From assembly GCA_039805725.1 (NCBI GenBank), contig JBDLTT010000035.1, positions 5,997 to 69,996 of the forward strand: a stretch of 64,000 nt of DNA, in the 5' to 3' direction. This DNA is from Fluviibacter sp039805725 (GTDB lineage Bacteria; Pseudomonadota; Gammaproteobacteria; Burkholderiales; Rhodocyclaceae). This document shows, in pieces, positions 52,753-60,831 of this stretch. Position 1 is the first letter of the stretch, and every line of letters begins with the position of its first letter. The notes beneath the pieces are model-generated. The model saw only the letters and a list, made by a program, of their open reading frames with translations. It was not told the DNA's origin and made no database searches. Both the position numbers and the translations under genes were made by a program.

Positions 52753-54056
52753 GCGGCCGCTTCGCGTGTCGTATTTTGGTCATCACTCGACCAAGGTGCC
52801 ACCTTGAATAGCAGCAGCATGCCCGGAATCGCTAGGCCGGCGCATAGCCAGAAGAAGCCATACCAACCGAGTTGCTCCACCAGCCAACCAGCGGAGGCAT
52901 TGACCAGCGTACGCGGCACCGCCGCCAGGCTCGTGAACAATGCGAATTGTGTCGCGGTATAAGCGCGATTGGTCGAACGGGCAATGAAAGCGACGAAGGC
53001 GGCCGTGCCCAGTCCGACGCCCAGCGCTTCGAAACCGATCACCAGCGCCAGACTCCATAGCTGTGGTGCATCAATTTGCGATTGTGGGCCAATCGCCGCC
53101 AGCCAGGCAAAGCCAAAGATCGAGACAACTTGAACCACACCGAACAACCAGAGTGCCCGGTTAATACCCAGCTTGACCATCCACAAGCCGCCGAGTAGGC
53201 CACCAATCACCGCCGGCCAAAGCCCGGCATTCTTGGCGACCAGACCAATGTCACTTTTGGCGTAACCCATGTCCAGATAGAACGGTGTGGCCAATGCCGT
53301 GCACAATGAGTCACCGAGCTTGTAGCAAAAGATGAATGCCAGCACCATCAGCGCGCTCTTCCAGCCGGCCCGTTGCATGAATTCATGAAAGGGCTCGACC
53401 ACCGCCTGCTTGAGCGTGCGGGGCGCCAAGTCGTCACCGGCAGGCTCGCGTACCCAGAAGGTACAAACGATTCCAGGCAGCATAAATGCTGCCGTAATCC
53501 AGAACACCTCGTTCCAGGGCAGATGGTCTGCCAGAATTAGCGAGACTGACCCGGGTATCAGACCGGCAACACGATATGCGTTGACGAACACCGAATTGCC
53601 CAGCCCTAACTCTTCATCGGACAGCAATTCACGACGAAAGGCATCGAGGGCAATATCCTGGGTCGCTGAAAACACCGCAACTAATGCGGCAATCAGCATG
53701 ATGATGCCGATCTCCGTGTGCGGATCGAGACCGCCCAGCCCGGCAATCGCACCGATCAGCCCTAACTGCGTCACCAGCATCCAGCCCCGACGCCGACCCA
53801 GCTTGATAAAGTTCAGCCCATAGCGGTCGAGCAAGGGTGACCAGATGAACTTCCAGGTGTAGGGAAACTGGATCAGCGCAAAGAGGCCAATGGTTTTAAG
53901 GTTCACACCACTGGAACGCAACCAAGCCGGCACCAGATTCAGCAGCAGATACAGCGGCAGGCCGGAAGCAAAGCCGATCAAAACGCAGATAGCCATGTGG
54001 CGCGTCCACAGGGCGCGCCACATGCTCGGTTTTTTTTCTGATGCAACCGCTGTCAT
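52749..54056 (-). CDS. ampG: AmpG-like muropeptide permease (MFS)
   Basis: This is a 435-residue major facilitator with about 12-14 helices. FASGLPLYLLLNLVPAWLR, NLKTIGLFALIQFPYTWKFI and WSPLLDRYG near the N-terminus match AmpG, the inner-membrane importer of anhydro-muropeptides for wall recycling. The central RRRGWMLVTQLGL and ATQDIALDAFRRELL also fit. Single AmpG relatives can carry other cargo, so substrate is inferred. It overlaps metW by 4 bases. Confidence 0.85.
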   Translation of the reverse strand: MTAVASEKKPSMWRALWTRHMAICVLIGFASGLPLYLLLNLVPAWLRSSGVNLKTIGLFALIQFPYTWKFIWSPLLDRYGLNFIKLGRRRGWMLVTQLGLIGAIAGLGGLDPHTEIGIIMLIAALVAVFSATQDIALDAFRRELLSDEELGLGNSVFVNAYRVAGLIPGSVSLILADHLPWNEVFWITAAFMLPGIVCTFWVREPAGDDLAPRTLKQAVVEPFHEFMQRAGWKSALMVLAFIFCYKLGDSLCTALATPFYLDMGYAKSDIGLVAKNAGLWPAVIGGLLGGLWMVKLGINRALWLFGVVQVVSIFGFAWLAAIGPQSQIDAPQLWSLALVIGFEALGVGLGTAAFVAFIARSTNRAYTATQFALFTSLAAVPRTLVNASAGWLVEQLGWYGFFWLCAGLAIPGMLLLFKVAPWSSDDQNTTREAAA

Positions 54057-54676
54057 GCGCGACCTAAGCGACAGATCGCCGTGTCGCCGAGAAAGTTGAT
54101 GTCCTCATGCACTCGGACCCCATTATCAAGCGCGATGATCTCGTGGATCACAATGCCTTGCTCAGCGCATAATGCCTCAAAGTCAGCGATGGTAAAGAAA
54201 CGTACGTTGGGCGTATCAAACCACTGATAGGGCAGGCTCTCCGAGACCGGCATACGGCCTTTGAGAATCGCCTGACGGTGCGTGTAGTAACCGAAGTTCG
54301 GGAACGAGACCACGGCCTCATGGCCAACACGAAGCAGTTCGTTAAGGAGGCCTACGGTATTCTGAATCATCTGGAGCGATAGCGACATGATGACGTGATC
54401 AAAGGCACCGTTTTCGAAGCCGGCCAGACCACGCTCCAAGTTGACCTGAATCACATTGACACCAGACTTGATGCATTCCAACACACAGGCCGGATCTTTT
54501 TCGATGCCATAACCAATAACCTGCTTCTCGTCCATGAGTCGGCGCAGCAATGTTCCATCGCCGCAACCCAGATCTAACACCCGCTCACCCGGCGCGATCC
54601 AGCCCGCGATTGCGTCGAGATCGGCACGTAACGTTGTCAGGTCAAGGCGCACGGGCTTGTTCGATCTGGCGTTCAC
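54053..54676 (-). CDS. metW: Methionine biosynthesis protein MetW
   Basis: MetW is a SAM-dependent methyltransferase-fold protein that pairs with MetX in many proteobacteria. The 207-residue sequence has the SAM-binding VLDLGCGDGTLLRRLMDE. It continues with the family-specific IQVNLERGLAGFENGAFDHVI and SFPNFGYYTHR, then LPYQWFDTPNVRFFTIADF. Its biochemical role is believed to be activation of MetX. It overlaps metX by 4 bases. Confidence 0.95.
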   Translation of the reverse strand: MNARSNKPVRLDLTTLRADLDAIAGWIAPGERVLDLGCGDGTLLRRLMDEKQVIGYGIEKDPACVLECIKSGVNVIQVNLERGLAGFENGAFDHVIMSLSLQMIQNTVGLLNELLRVGHEAVVSFPNFGYYTHRQAILKGRMPVSESLPYQWFDTPNVRFFTIADFEALCAEQGIVIHEIIALDNGVRVHEDINFLGDTAICRLGRA

Positions 54677-55812
54677 AGCACCACCTCCTCGAAATAAGTA
54701 CGCAATACGGCGTGGTATTGCGCATTGTCCAGCAGGAAGGAATCGTGGCCATGCACACTATCGATCTCGGCATAGCTCACACGTCTGCCGTTATGCACCA
54801 GCGCCGTCATGATTTCGCGGCTACGCTCCGGCGAGAAGCGCCAGTCGGTGGTAAACGCAACCACTAGAAAATCAGCCTTGGCCTTGGCCAGAGCGGCGTC
54901 GAGACTGCCGCCTGTCTGCGCTGCCGGATCGAAATAGTCCAGCGCCTTCGTCGTCAGCAGATACGTGTTGGCATCAAAATAGCCGGAAAACTTTTCGCCC
55001 TGATAGCGCAAATAGGACTCGATCTGGAAATCGGTGTCATAGCTGTACTTGAGCGCACCATCTTTAAGCGACCGGCCGAATTTCTCGGCCATCTGATCGT
55101 CTGACAGATACGTAATATGTCCGAGCATTCGAGCCAATTTAAGGCCGCGCGCCGGTACCACGCCCTGCTCATAATAGTGACCGCCATGAAAATCGGGGTC
55201 AGTCAAAATGGCCTGACGGGCGACTTCGTTAAAGGCAATGTTTTGTGCAGTCAGTTTTGGCGCGGAGGCGATCACAACGGCGTGACGCAACCGGTCCGGG
55301 AAAGTCAATGTCCACTGCATGGCTTGCATGCCACCCAGCGACCCGCCAACCACGGCCGCCCAGCATTGCACACCGAGGTGATCGGCCAACCGTGCCTGCG
55401 CATCGACCCAATCTTCTACCGTCAGCACGGGAAAATCTGCGCCGTAGAGTTTGCCAGTTTTGGGGCTTACCGTATTCGGGCCACTGGAGCCATAGCAGCC
55501 GCCCAGATTATTCACCCCAACGACAAAGAACTTGTTCGTATCCAGCGGCTTACCCGGGCCGATCAGGTTATCCCACCAACCGGTTGTTTCTTCGGGGTTA
55601 GAGGCATCGTAATAACCGGCCACATGATGATTGCCGGAAAGCGCATGGCACACCAGTACGGCATTGCTCGCATCGGTATTGAGCGCGCCATAGGTTTCGT
55701 AGGCCAGCGAAAACTCTGGCAGCGCAGCGCCACTCTTCAGCGGTAGCGTATCGCTGCACGTAAATGTTTGTGGCCGAACCAGGCCCACCGAGCCGGAAAA
55801 AACATCGTTCAT
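54673..55812 (-). CDS. metX: Homoserine O-acyltransferase MetX
   Basis: MetX activates homoserine for methionine synthesis. The 379-residue alpha/beta-hydrolase-fold enzyme has HALSGNHHVAGYY, the nucleophile Ser158 in GGSLGGMQAMQW, Asp in FTTDWRFSPERS and His in VHGHDSFLLD. Many betaproteobacterial MetX enzymes paired with MetW use succinyl-CoA rather than acetyl-CoA, so the acyl donor is undecided. It follows ptsI by 11 bases. Confidence 0.95.
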   Translation of the reverse strand: MNDVFSGSVGLVRPQTFTCSDTLPLKSGAALPEFSLAYETYGALNTDASNAVLVCHALSGNHHVAGYYDASNPEETTGWWDNLIGPGKPLDTNKFFVVGVNNLGGCYGSSGPNTVSPKTGKLYGADFPVLTVEDWVDAQARLADHLGVQCWAAVVGGSLGGMQAMQWTLTFPDRLRHAVVIASAPKLTAQNIAFNEVARQAILTDPDFHGGHYYEQGVVPARGLKLARMLGHITYLSDDQMAEKFGRSLKDGALKYSYDTDFQIESYLRYQGEKFSGYFDANTYLLTTKALDYFDPAAQTGGSLDAALAKAKADFLVVAFTTDWRFSPERSREIMTALVHNGRRVSYAEIDSVHGHDSFLLDNAQYHAVLRTYFEEVVL

Positions 55813-55823
55813 GGTGTTCAGAT

Positions 55824-57581
55824 TTAGCGGGCCGGGGTTTCGGCCGAGGTCGAATTCAGGCGACGGATCTGCTCACGGATCTGGGCAGCATCGTCAATGC
55901 GCAGGAGCTTGCGCACCATGGGGGCTAATTGTCCTACATCCGAAGTCAAAATCTGCTGTTTGACTTCGAGAATTTGCGAAGGATGCATTGAGAAGTGACG
56001 CAAGCCCATGCCCAATAACAATCGTGTTAAGCGTGGGTTACCCGCCATTTCGCCACAGATAGACACCGGCACCCCTGCCTTTTCACCACCCGCCAGTGTG
56101 TGTGCCACCAGCATCAACACGGCCGGGTGCAAGCTATCGTACAGGTCAGCCACCTCTTCGTCACCGCGGTCAATGGCCAGCGTGTACTGGGTCAGATCAT
56201 TGGTGCCAATGGAAACAAAATCCAGACGCTTGAGGAACATATTGAGCGCCAAGGCAGCAGCCGGTATTTCAATCATGCCGCCGAGTTGGACATCCTCACC
56301 ATAAGCAATGCGACGATCACGCAGTTCTTCGCGGGCACGCGTCAGTGCTGCCTGGGTCGCATCCACCTCCTGCACATTCGAGATCATGGGGATCAGGATG
56401 CGCACCGGACCAAAGCGCGCAGCGCGCAGAATAGCGCGCAGCTGGATGCCGAACATCGCAGGCTCAGACAACGACAACCGGATGCCACGGCGGCCCAGTG
56501 CCGGGTTTGTCGCACTCCGTGCCTGGTCAAACGTCTTGTCGGCGCCCAGGTCATAGGTACGAATGACCACCGGCTTACCGGCCATGCCCTTCACCACCTT
56601 GCGATAGGCCTCATACTGCTCGTCTTCCGAAGGCACTTCACGTCGATTCAGGAACAAAAATTCCGTACGGAAGAGGCCAATGCCATCGGCCCCGTTATCC
56701 TTGGCGGCCAGCACGTCATCCGGCAGTTCAATGTTGGCCATCAGATCGATGCGGACATCATCCAGCGTTAGTGACTCGGCTTTTTTCAGGCGCTTGAGCT
56801 TGCTGCGCTCCAGCTCGATCTGCGTCTTGCGCAGTCGATACTCTTCCAGCACCCGCTCATCGGGGTTGATGATAATGACACCGCGAAAGCCATCGACGAT
56901 GAGCAGCTCGTCATCCTTGATCGCTTCACGTGCGCCGCGCAAACCAACGACTGCCGGGATCGCCATGCTGCGTGCCAGAATGGCGGTATGCGACGTAGCG
57001 CCGCCCACATCCGTCACAAAGGCGGCGAAGCGATGTTCTTTGAAGCTAATCAGATCCGAGGGCGGTAAATCGTGCGCCACGATGATCTGTTCTTCTTCTT
57101 TCACGCCCTTACCGGCCTTGTTGGCCTGGCTGACTTTACCAGCACGTCCCATCAACTCCTTGATGACGCGTTCAACCACCTGTACGACATCTGCTTTGCG
57201 TTCGCGCAGATAGGGATCATCGAAAGCATCGAACTGCTGCACCAACGTATCCATCTGCTGCACCAGCGCCCACTCGGCATTACAACCGCGCTCACGGATC
57301 AACGCTTTTGGCACATCGACCAGCTCCGGATCTTGAAGAATCAGCGCATGCACATCGATAAAAGCGCGCATCTCGGCGGCCGACTCGGCCATATCATCGC
57401 GCAATTCGTCAAGCTCGGCACGCACCCGATCCACAGCCTTTTCAAAACGCGCAACTTCTTTTTCCAGCTGACGCGCTGGCAGCGTAAGGTGCGACACCTC
57501 CAGCGTGGCATGCGATAACAGCTGGGCTTTCCCGATAGCAATGCCACCGGAAACGCCCAGGCCGTGCAGGGTAAAACTCAT
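55824..57581 (-). CDS. ptsI: PTS enzyme I (phosphoenolpyruvate-protein phosphotransferase)
   Basis: Enzyme I takes phosphate from PEP and passes it to HPr. The 585-residue protein has the phospho-His198 motif GGATSHTAILARSMAIPAVV. The C-terminal PEP-binding barrel has NGADGIGLFRTEFLFLNR, GVPVSICGEMAGNPRL and the catalytic Cys in that last segment. It follows ptsH by 4 bases. No sugar-specific EIIBC is seen nearby, which suggests a regulatory phosphorelay. Confidence 0.97.
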   Translation of the reverse strand: MSFTLHGLGVSGGIAIGKAQLLSHATLEVSHLTLPARQLEKEVARFEKAVDRVRAELDELRDDMAESAAEMRAFIDVHALILQDPELVDVPKALIRERGCNAEWALVQQMDTLVQQFDAFDDPYLRERKADVVQVVERVIKELMGRAGKVSQANKAGKGVKEEEQIIVAHDLPPSDLISFKEHRFAAFVTDVGGATSHTAILARSMAIPAVVGLRGAREAIKDDELLIVDGFRGVIIINPDERVLEEYRLRKTQIELERSKLKRLKKAESLTLDDVRIDLMANIELPDDVLAAKDNGADGIGLFRTEFLFLNRREVPSEDEQYEAYRKVVKGMAGKPVVIRTYDLGADKTFDQARSATNPALGRRGIRLSLSEPAMFGIQLRAILRAARFGPVRILIPMISNVQEVDATQAALTRAREELRDRRIAYGEDVQLGGMIEIPAAALALNMFLKRLDFVSIGTNDLTQYTLAIDRGDEEVADLYDSLHPAVLMLVAHTLAGGEKAGVPVSICGEMAGNPRLTRLLLGMGLRHFSMHPSQILEVKQQILTSDVGQLAPMVRKLLRIDDAAQIREQIRRLNSTSAETPAR

Positions 57582-57585
57582 GGAT

Positions 57586-57861
57586 TTATTCGCCTTCGCC
57601 GAAATAATCGTTAATCAGACCGACCAGCGCGTTCATGGCCGCTTCAGCATCATCGCCATCGGTTTCCAACGTCACGGTCGTTCCTTTACCTGCCGCCAGC
57701 ATCATGACGCCCATAATGCTCTTCCCGTTGACGCGACGTCCGTTTCGCTCCAGCCATACATCACAGCTGAAGGTTCCCGCGAGCTGCGTGAACTTGGCCG
57801 AAGCGCGCGCATGCAAACCCAGCTTGTTGATGATCTCGACGTCCTGACGGATGGTGGTCAT
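57586..57861 (-). CDS. ptsH: Phosphocarrier protein HPr
   Basis: HPr relays phosphate from enzyme I to EIIA. The 91-residue protein has the active His17 in NKLGLHARASAKF and a conserved regulatory Ser48 in GKSIMGVMMLAAG, the site used by HPr kinase where present. The length is typical. It lies 27 bases after the EIIA gene and 4 bases before ptsI. Confidence 0.97.
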   Translation of the reverse strand: MTTIRQDVEIINKLGLHARASAKFTQLAGTFSCDVWLERNGRRVNGKSIMGVMMLAAGKGTTVTLETDGDDAEAAMNALVGLINDYFGEGE

Positions 57862-57888
57862 GATATGGCCTTCGTTAAACGAGATGAA

Positions 57889-58311
57889 TTAACCTGCATC
57901 ATCGGCAGTCATGGCTACGGTGCATTCGGTACCCGCTAACAGGGCTTTTTGTATCAGCGCTGGCAGCAGACGGTCACGATAATTGATGGCGCGCAACACC
58001 ATCGGTAGGCTGACGCCGGACAGCGCTTCGACCTTGCCCGGCACAATCAATCGCGCTGCGACGCGCGCTGGGGTCGCCCCCAGCAGGTCAGTCAACACCA
58101 GGACGCCACCCCCCTGATCCAGCATCGCCAGCAACTCGCGTGCCTTGGCCGCAATTTCTTCGACCGGCTCATCCTGGCCGGCGGATAGAATCGCGACATG
58201 CTCTGGCACGTTGCCGCCCAGCACATGGCGCGCGCACTCAAGGAGTGCTTCACCAAGACGGCCATGGGTCAGCAGAAGAATACCTACGGGAATTTTGTTT
58301 TGTTCAGTCAT
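57889..58311 (-). CDS. PTS system mannose/fructose-type EIIA protein
   Basis: This is a 140-residue EIIA of the mannose class. The phosphoryl-accepting His16 lies in GILLLTHGRLGEALLE. VLVLTDLLGATPARVA is the second conserved segment. The downstream HPr and EI genes complete a three-protein relay. In betaproteobacteria this set usually acts in regulation rather than sugar uptake. The start follows an apbE stop by 6 bases on the same strand. Confidence 0.93.
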   Translation of the reverse strand: MTEQNKIPVGILLLTHGRLGEALLECARHVLGGNVPEHVAILSAGQDEPVEEIAAKARELLAMLDQGGGVLVLTDLLGATPARVAARLIVPGKVEALSGVSLPMVLRAINYRDRLLPALIQKALLAGTECTVAMTADDAG

Positions 58312-58317
58312 GCCAGT

Positions 58318-59388
58318 TCATTCAATACGCCGGATATCCGGCAGTTTGCCATCATGTGGCATAAATTTCAGCCGGTCCGCCAATGGCGCTGTCACGCCCA
58401 CCTGGCCCTGGTCGTTCACGCGCAGCACCAACGTCACACCCAGCTGCCGCGCCATTGCCTCCCAGCCAGCCTCACCCGCAATAAAAACCGGCTTGGTCAG
58501 CACATCGGAACGCACCCCCGCGTCCGGGCCACCCACGACAATAGTCACCGCCTGGGTACCAGGTGCCGGATACCCGGAGCGGGGATCCAGCAGGTGGGGA
58601 TAGCGCTTTCCATCCACCTCGAAATACCGCTGATAGTCTCCCGATGTTCCCGTCGCCTCGCCATCGTGCAATTCCAGGGTGGCCAACGGTCCCGCGTTAC
58701 GCGGGGCTTGAATCGCCACGCGCCATGCTGCGCCATAACGGTTGCCAAGCACCATCACGTTACCGCCGATATTAATGAGTGCGTTATGTATCCCTGCCAC
58801 CCTCAAAATCACCGCTGCACGATCCAGCGCCTTACCCTTCAGTGACCCCCCAAAATCCAGCGCCACCTGGCGATTGCTACTTCTTACCCAGCCACCCTCG
58901 GGACTCTTTTGAATCTGCAGCCGCAAGATCGAGGGATGTGTTTTAAGCCAAGCCGCAATGGCAGTCGCTTCCGGCACATGTTCGGCGTAGCTATCGGCAT
59001 GAAAGCCCCAGAGCCCAATCAAACGGCCGATTCCGGGGTCGAAGAGACTATCGGACTGCTGCGTGTAGGTTTGCGCCTCCAGCAGCAAATCAGCCATTTC
59101 TGCATTCACACGTGCCGGACGTCCCGCCGCCAGGGCATCGTTCAGTTGCGTCAGCTCTGAGGGTTGCCAGGCGTGATAGGTGCGGTGCAAACGATCGAAC
59201 TCCGCGAGGACCTGGGCCACAGCTGCACGCACTTGCGATTCAGGCAGATCATCAGCGACCTGAACTTCAACCCGCGTCCCAAAAACAAACGACTCGCTGA
59301 CAATCGGTTTTCTCTCGCCGCAGGCACCCAGCAGGGCCACGATTAGCGTCGCCACAAACCATCGGGCGATCCAGCCAAACGCTGCCAT
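58318..59388 (-). CDS. apbE: FAD:protein FMN transferase ApbE (lipoprotein)
   Basis: ApbE covalently attaches FMN to Thr residues of exported flavoproteins such as NqrB/C or RnfD/G. The 356-residue precursor has a lipobox LLGAC with Cys23. The body has FVFGTRVEVQV, the substrate-side SDSLFDPGIGRLIGLWGF, VALDFGGSLKGKALDR, ALINIGGNV and HLLDPRSGYPA, with the metal-site region VRSDVLTKPVFIAG. It lies 4 bases after gshA on the same strand. Its target flavoprotein is not in the window. Confidence 0.94.
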   Translation of the reverse strand: MAAFGWIARWFVATLIVALLGACGERKPIVSESFVFGTRVEVQVADDLPESQVRAAVAQVLAEFDRLHRTYHAWQPSELTQLNDALAAGRPARVNAEMADLLLEAQTYTQQSDSLFDPGIGRLIGLWGFHADSYAEHVPEATAIAAWLKTHPSILRLQIQKSPEGGWVRSSNRQVALDFGGSLKGKALDRAAVILRVAGIHNALINIGGNVMVLGNRYGAAWRVAIQAPRNAGPLATLELHDGEATGTSGDYQRYFEVDGKRYPHLLDPRSGYPAPGTQAVTIVVGGPDAGVRSDVLTKPVFIAGEAGWEAMARQLGVTLVLRVNDQGQVGVTAPLADRLKFMPHDGKLPDIRRIE

Positions 59389-59392
59389 CGGT

Positions 59393-60676
59393 TCAGATGC
59401 CGAAAGGGTCTGTAGCCTCCAGCTCGAAAGCGGCGGCCAGCAACGCCAGCCGTGCGATCACGCCATAGGCGTAGAATCGGTTCGGCGGCGCATCCGGGTT
59501 GGCGCTGTAGTCCGGCAGATTACAGCCAGTTTCAAAGGCCAGCGGCACAAAATGCATGCCAGGTGCGTTGAGATTTTCATCTACACCGCGCGCTTCGTGC
59601 ACGCGATAAAAGCCCCCAACAACAAAACGATCCATCATGTAGACCACAGGTTCTGCCACGGCATCATCAATCGTCTCCAGCGTTGGCACGCCTTCCTGAA
59701 TAATCACAGAAGATACTTCCATGCCTTCCTTGATGACGCTCATCTTATTACGCTGCTTGCGGTTCAATCCCTTCACTTCGCTGGCATCGCGTACGGTCAT
59801 CACACCCATCCCGTAAGTGCCGGCATCGGCCTTCACCACCACATAGGGTTCACGATCGATTTCGTGCTCACGATATTTGGCGCGAATACGATCAAGCAAT
59901 TCATCAACGCGCGTTGCCAGGCACTCTTCGCCGATGCGCTCATGGAAATTAATATCGTCGCAGGTGGCGAAGTAAGGGTTGATAAGCCACCCATCGATAC
60001 CCACGAGCGCCGCAAAATCGGTGGCAACGCGATCGTAGGCCGCAAAGTGCTGACTCTTTCGACGCATGTGCCAACCCGCGTGAACGGGCGGAATCAATGT
60101 CTGGCCCGTCGGGGCTTTCAGTATGTCCGGCACGCCGGCCGACAGATCGTTATTGAGCAGCACGATGCAGGGATCGAACCCATCGACGCCCCAACGCCCG
60201 TTGTTCAACTGTAACGGCTCCAGGTGCAGCGTCTGGCCATCATCGAGTTCTAGCGTCATCGGTGCGGTCACTTCCGATGATACGGATCCCAGACGGACAT
60301 TGAGGCCCGCCTGACGCAGAATGCCAGTCAGCGTCGCCACATTCTTCAGATAAAACTGGTTGCGCGTATGGTTCTCAGGGATCAGCAGCAGATTGCGCGC
60401 ATCAGGGCAGTACTTTTCGATGGCCGTCTGGATCGCCTGGATACACAGCGGGTAAAACGCCGGATTCAGATTATTGAAGCCACCGGGAAAGAGGTTGGTA
60501 TCGACGGGCGCCAGTTTGAAACCGGCATTACGCAAGTCAACCGAGGCATAAAACGGCGGTGTGTAATCCTGCCACGCACACCGAAACCACCGCTCAATGG
60601 CGGTTGTCTCATCCAGAAAGCGCTGCTCCAGCGCCAGAAGGGGACCGGCAAGCGCCGTTGTCAGATTAGGAACCAT
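59393..60676 (-). CDS. gshA: Glutamate-cysteine ligase, proteobacterial (GshA-beta) type
   Basis: This enzyme makes gamma-glutamylcysteine, the first step of glutathione synthesis. The 427-residue protein belongs to the group found mainly in betaproteobacteria, not the E. coli GshA type. Recognisable parts are LLIPENHTRNQFYLKNVATL, DNGVDGFDPCIVLLNNDLS-like WGVDGFDPCIVLLNNDLSAG, RRKSQHFAAYDRV and the nucleotide-binding VVKADAGTYGMGVMTV. It is divergent from the ABC-F gene, with inverted repeats in the shared 138-base gap. gshB is often adjacent in relatives but is not seen here. Confidence 0.9.
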   Translation of the reverse strand: MVPNLTTALAGPLLALEQRFLDETTAIERWFRCAWQDYTPPFYASVDLRNAGFKLAPVDTNLFPGGFNNLNPAFYPLCIQAIQTAIEKYCPDARNLLLIPENHTRNQFYLKNVATLTGILRQAGLNVRLGSVSSEVTAPMTLELDDGQTLHLEPLQLNNGRWGVDGFDPCIVLLNNDLSAGVPDILKAPTGQTLIPPVHAGWHMRRKSQHFAAYDRVATDFAALVGIDGWLINPYFATCDDINFHERIGEECLATRVDELLDRIRAKYREHEIDREPYVVVKADAGTYGMGVMTVRDASEVKGLNRKQRNKMSVIKEGMEVSSVIIQEGVPTLETIDDAVAEPVVYMMDRFVVGGFYRVHEARGVDENLNAPGMHFVPLAFETGCNLPDYSANPDAPPNRFYAYGVIARLALLAAAFELEATDPFGI

Positions 60677-60700
60677 GGTACAAGTGTACCGCAGGAAAAC

Positions 60701-60772
60701 CCAGCCGGTGCCGCACCGCAGCGAACCGGCTGGTAGAATGTCGGCTTTAAAAACATCGTCTTAGCAGCCGAC
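60701..60772. repeat. Two inverted repeats in the gshA/ABC-F divergent gap
   Basis: The first repeat has perfect 9-bp arms, CCAGCCGGT (60701-60709) and ACCGGCTGG (60725-60733). TAGAAT follows at once (60734-60739), a possible plus-strand -10 box. The second has 7-bp arms, GTCGGCT (60740-60746) and AGCCGAC (60766-60772). Both could fold in RNA or serve as operator sites. Confidence 0.5.
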
Positions 60773-60795
60773 ACGATCACATCGGGGCGGCCGCC

Positions 60796-60831
60796 ATGCT
60801 TTTCTGGATTCGCCATGCTCGTCGCCAATAA
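60796..60831 (+). other. Possible 11-residue leader reading frame overlapping the ABC-F start
   Basis: An ATG at 60796 opens an 11-codon frame (MLFWIRHARRQ) ending in TAA at 60829-60831, 14 bases past the ABC-F A of ATG and in a different frame. GGGG lies at a workable distance upstream, whereas the ABC-F start has only a weak ribosome-binding site. Coupled translation is conceivable but may be chance. Confidence 0.3.

Noticed and set aside
56100..56771. A 223-codon plus-strand frame opposite ptsI
   Set aside because: Antisense shadow of enzyme I with no motif or ribosome-binding site.
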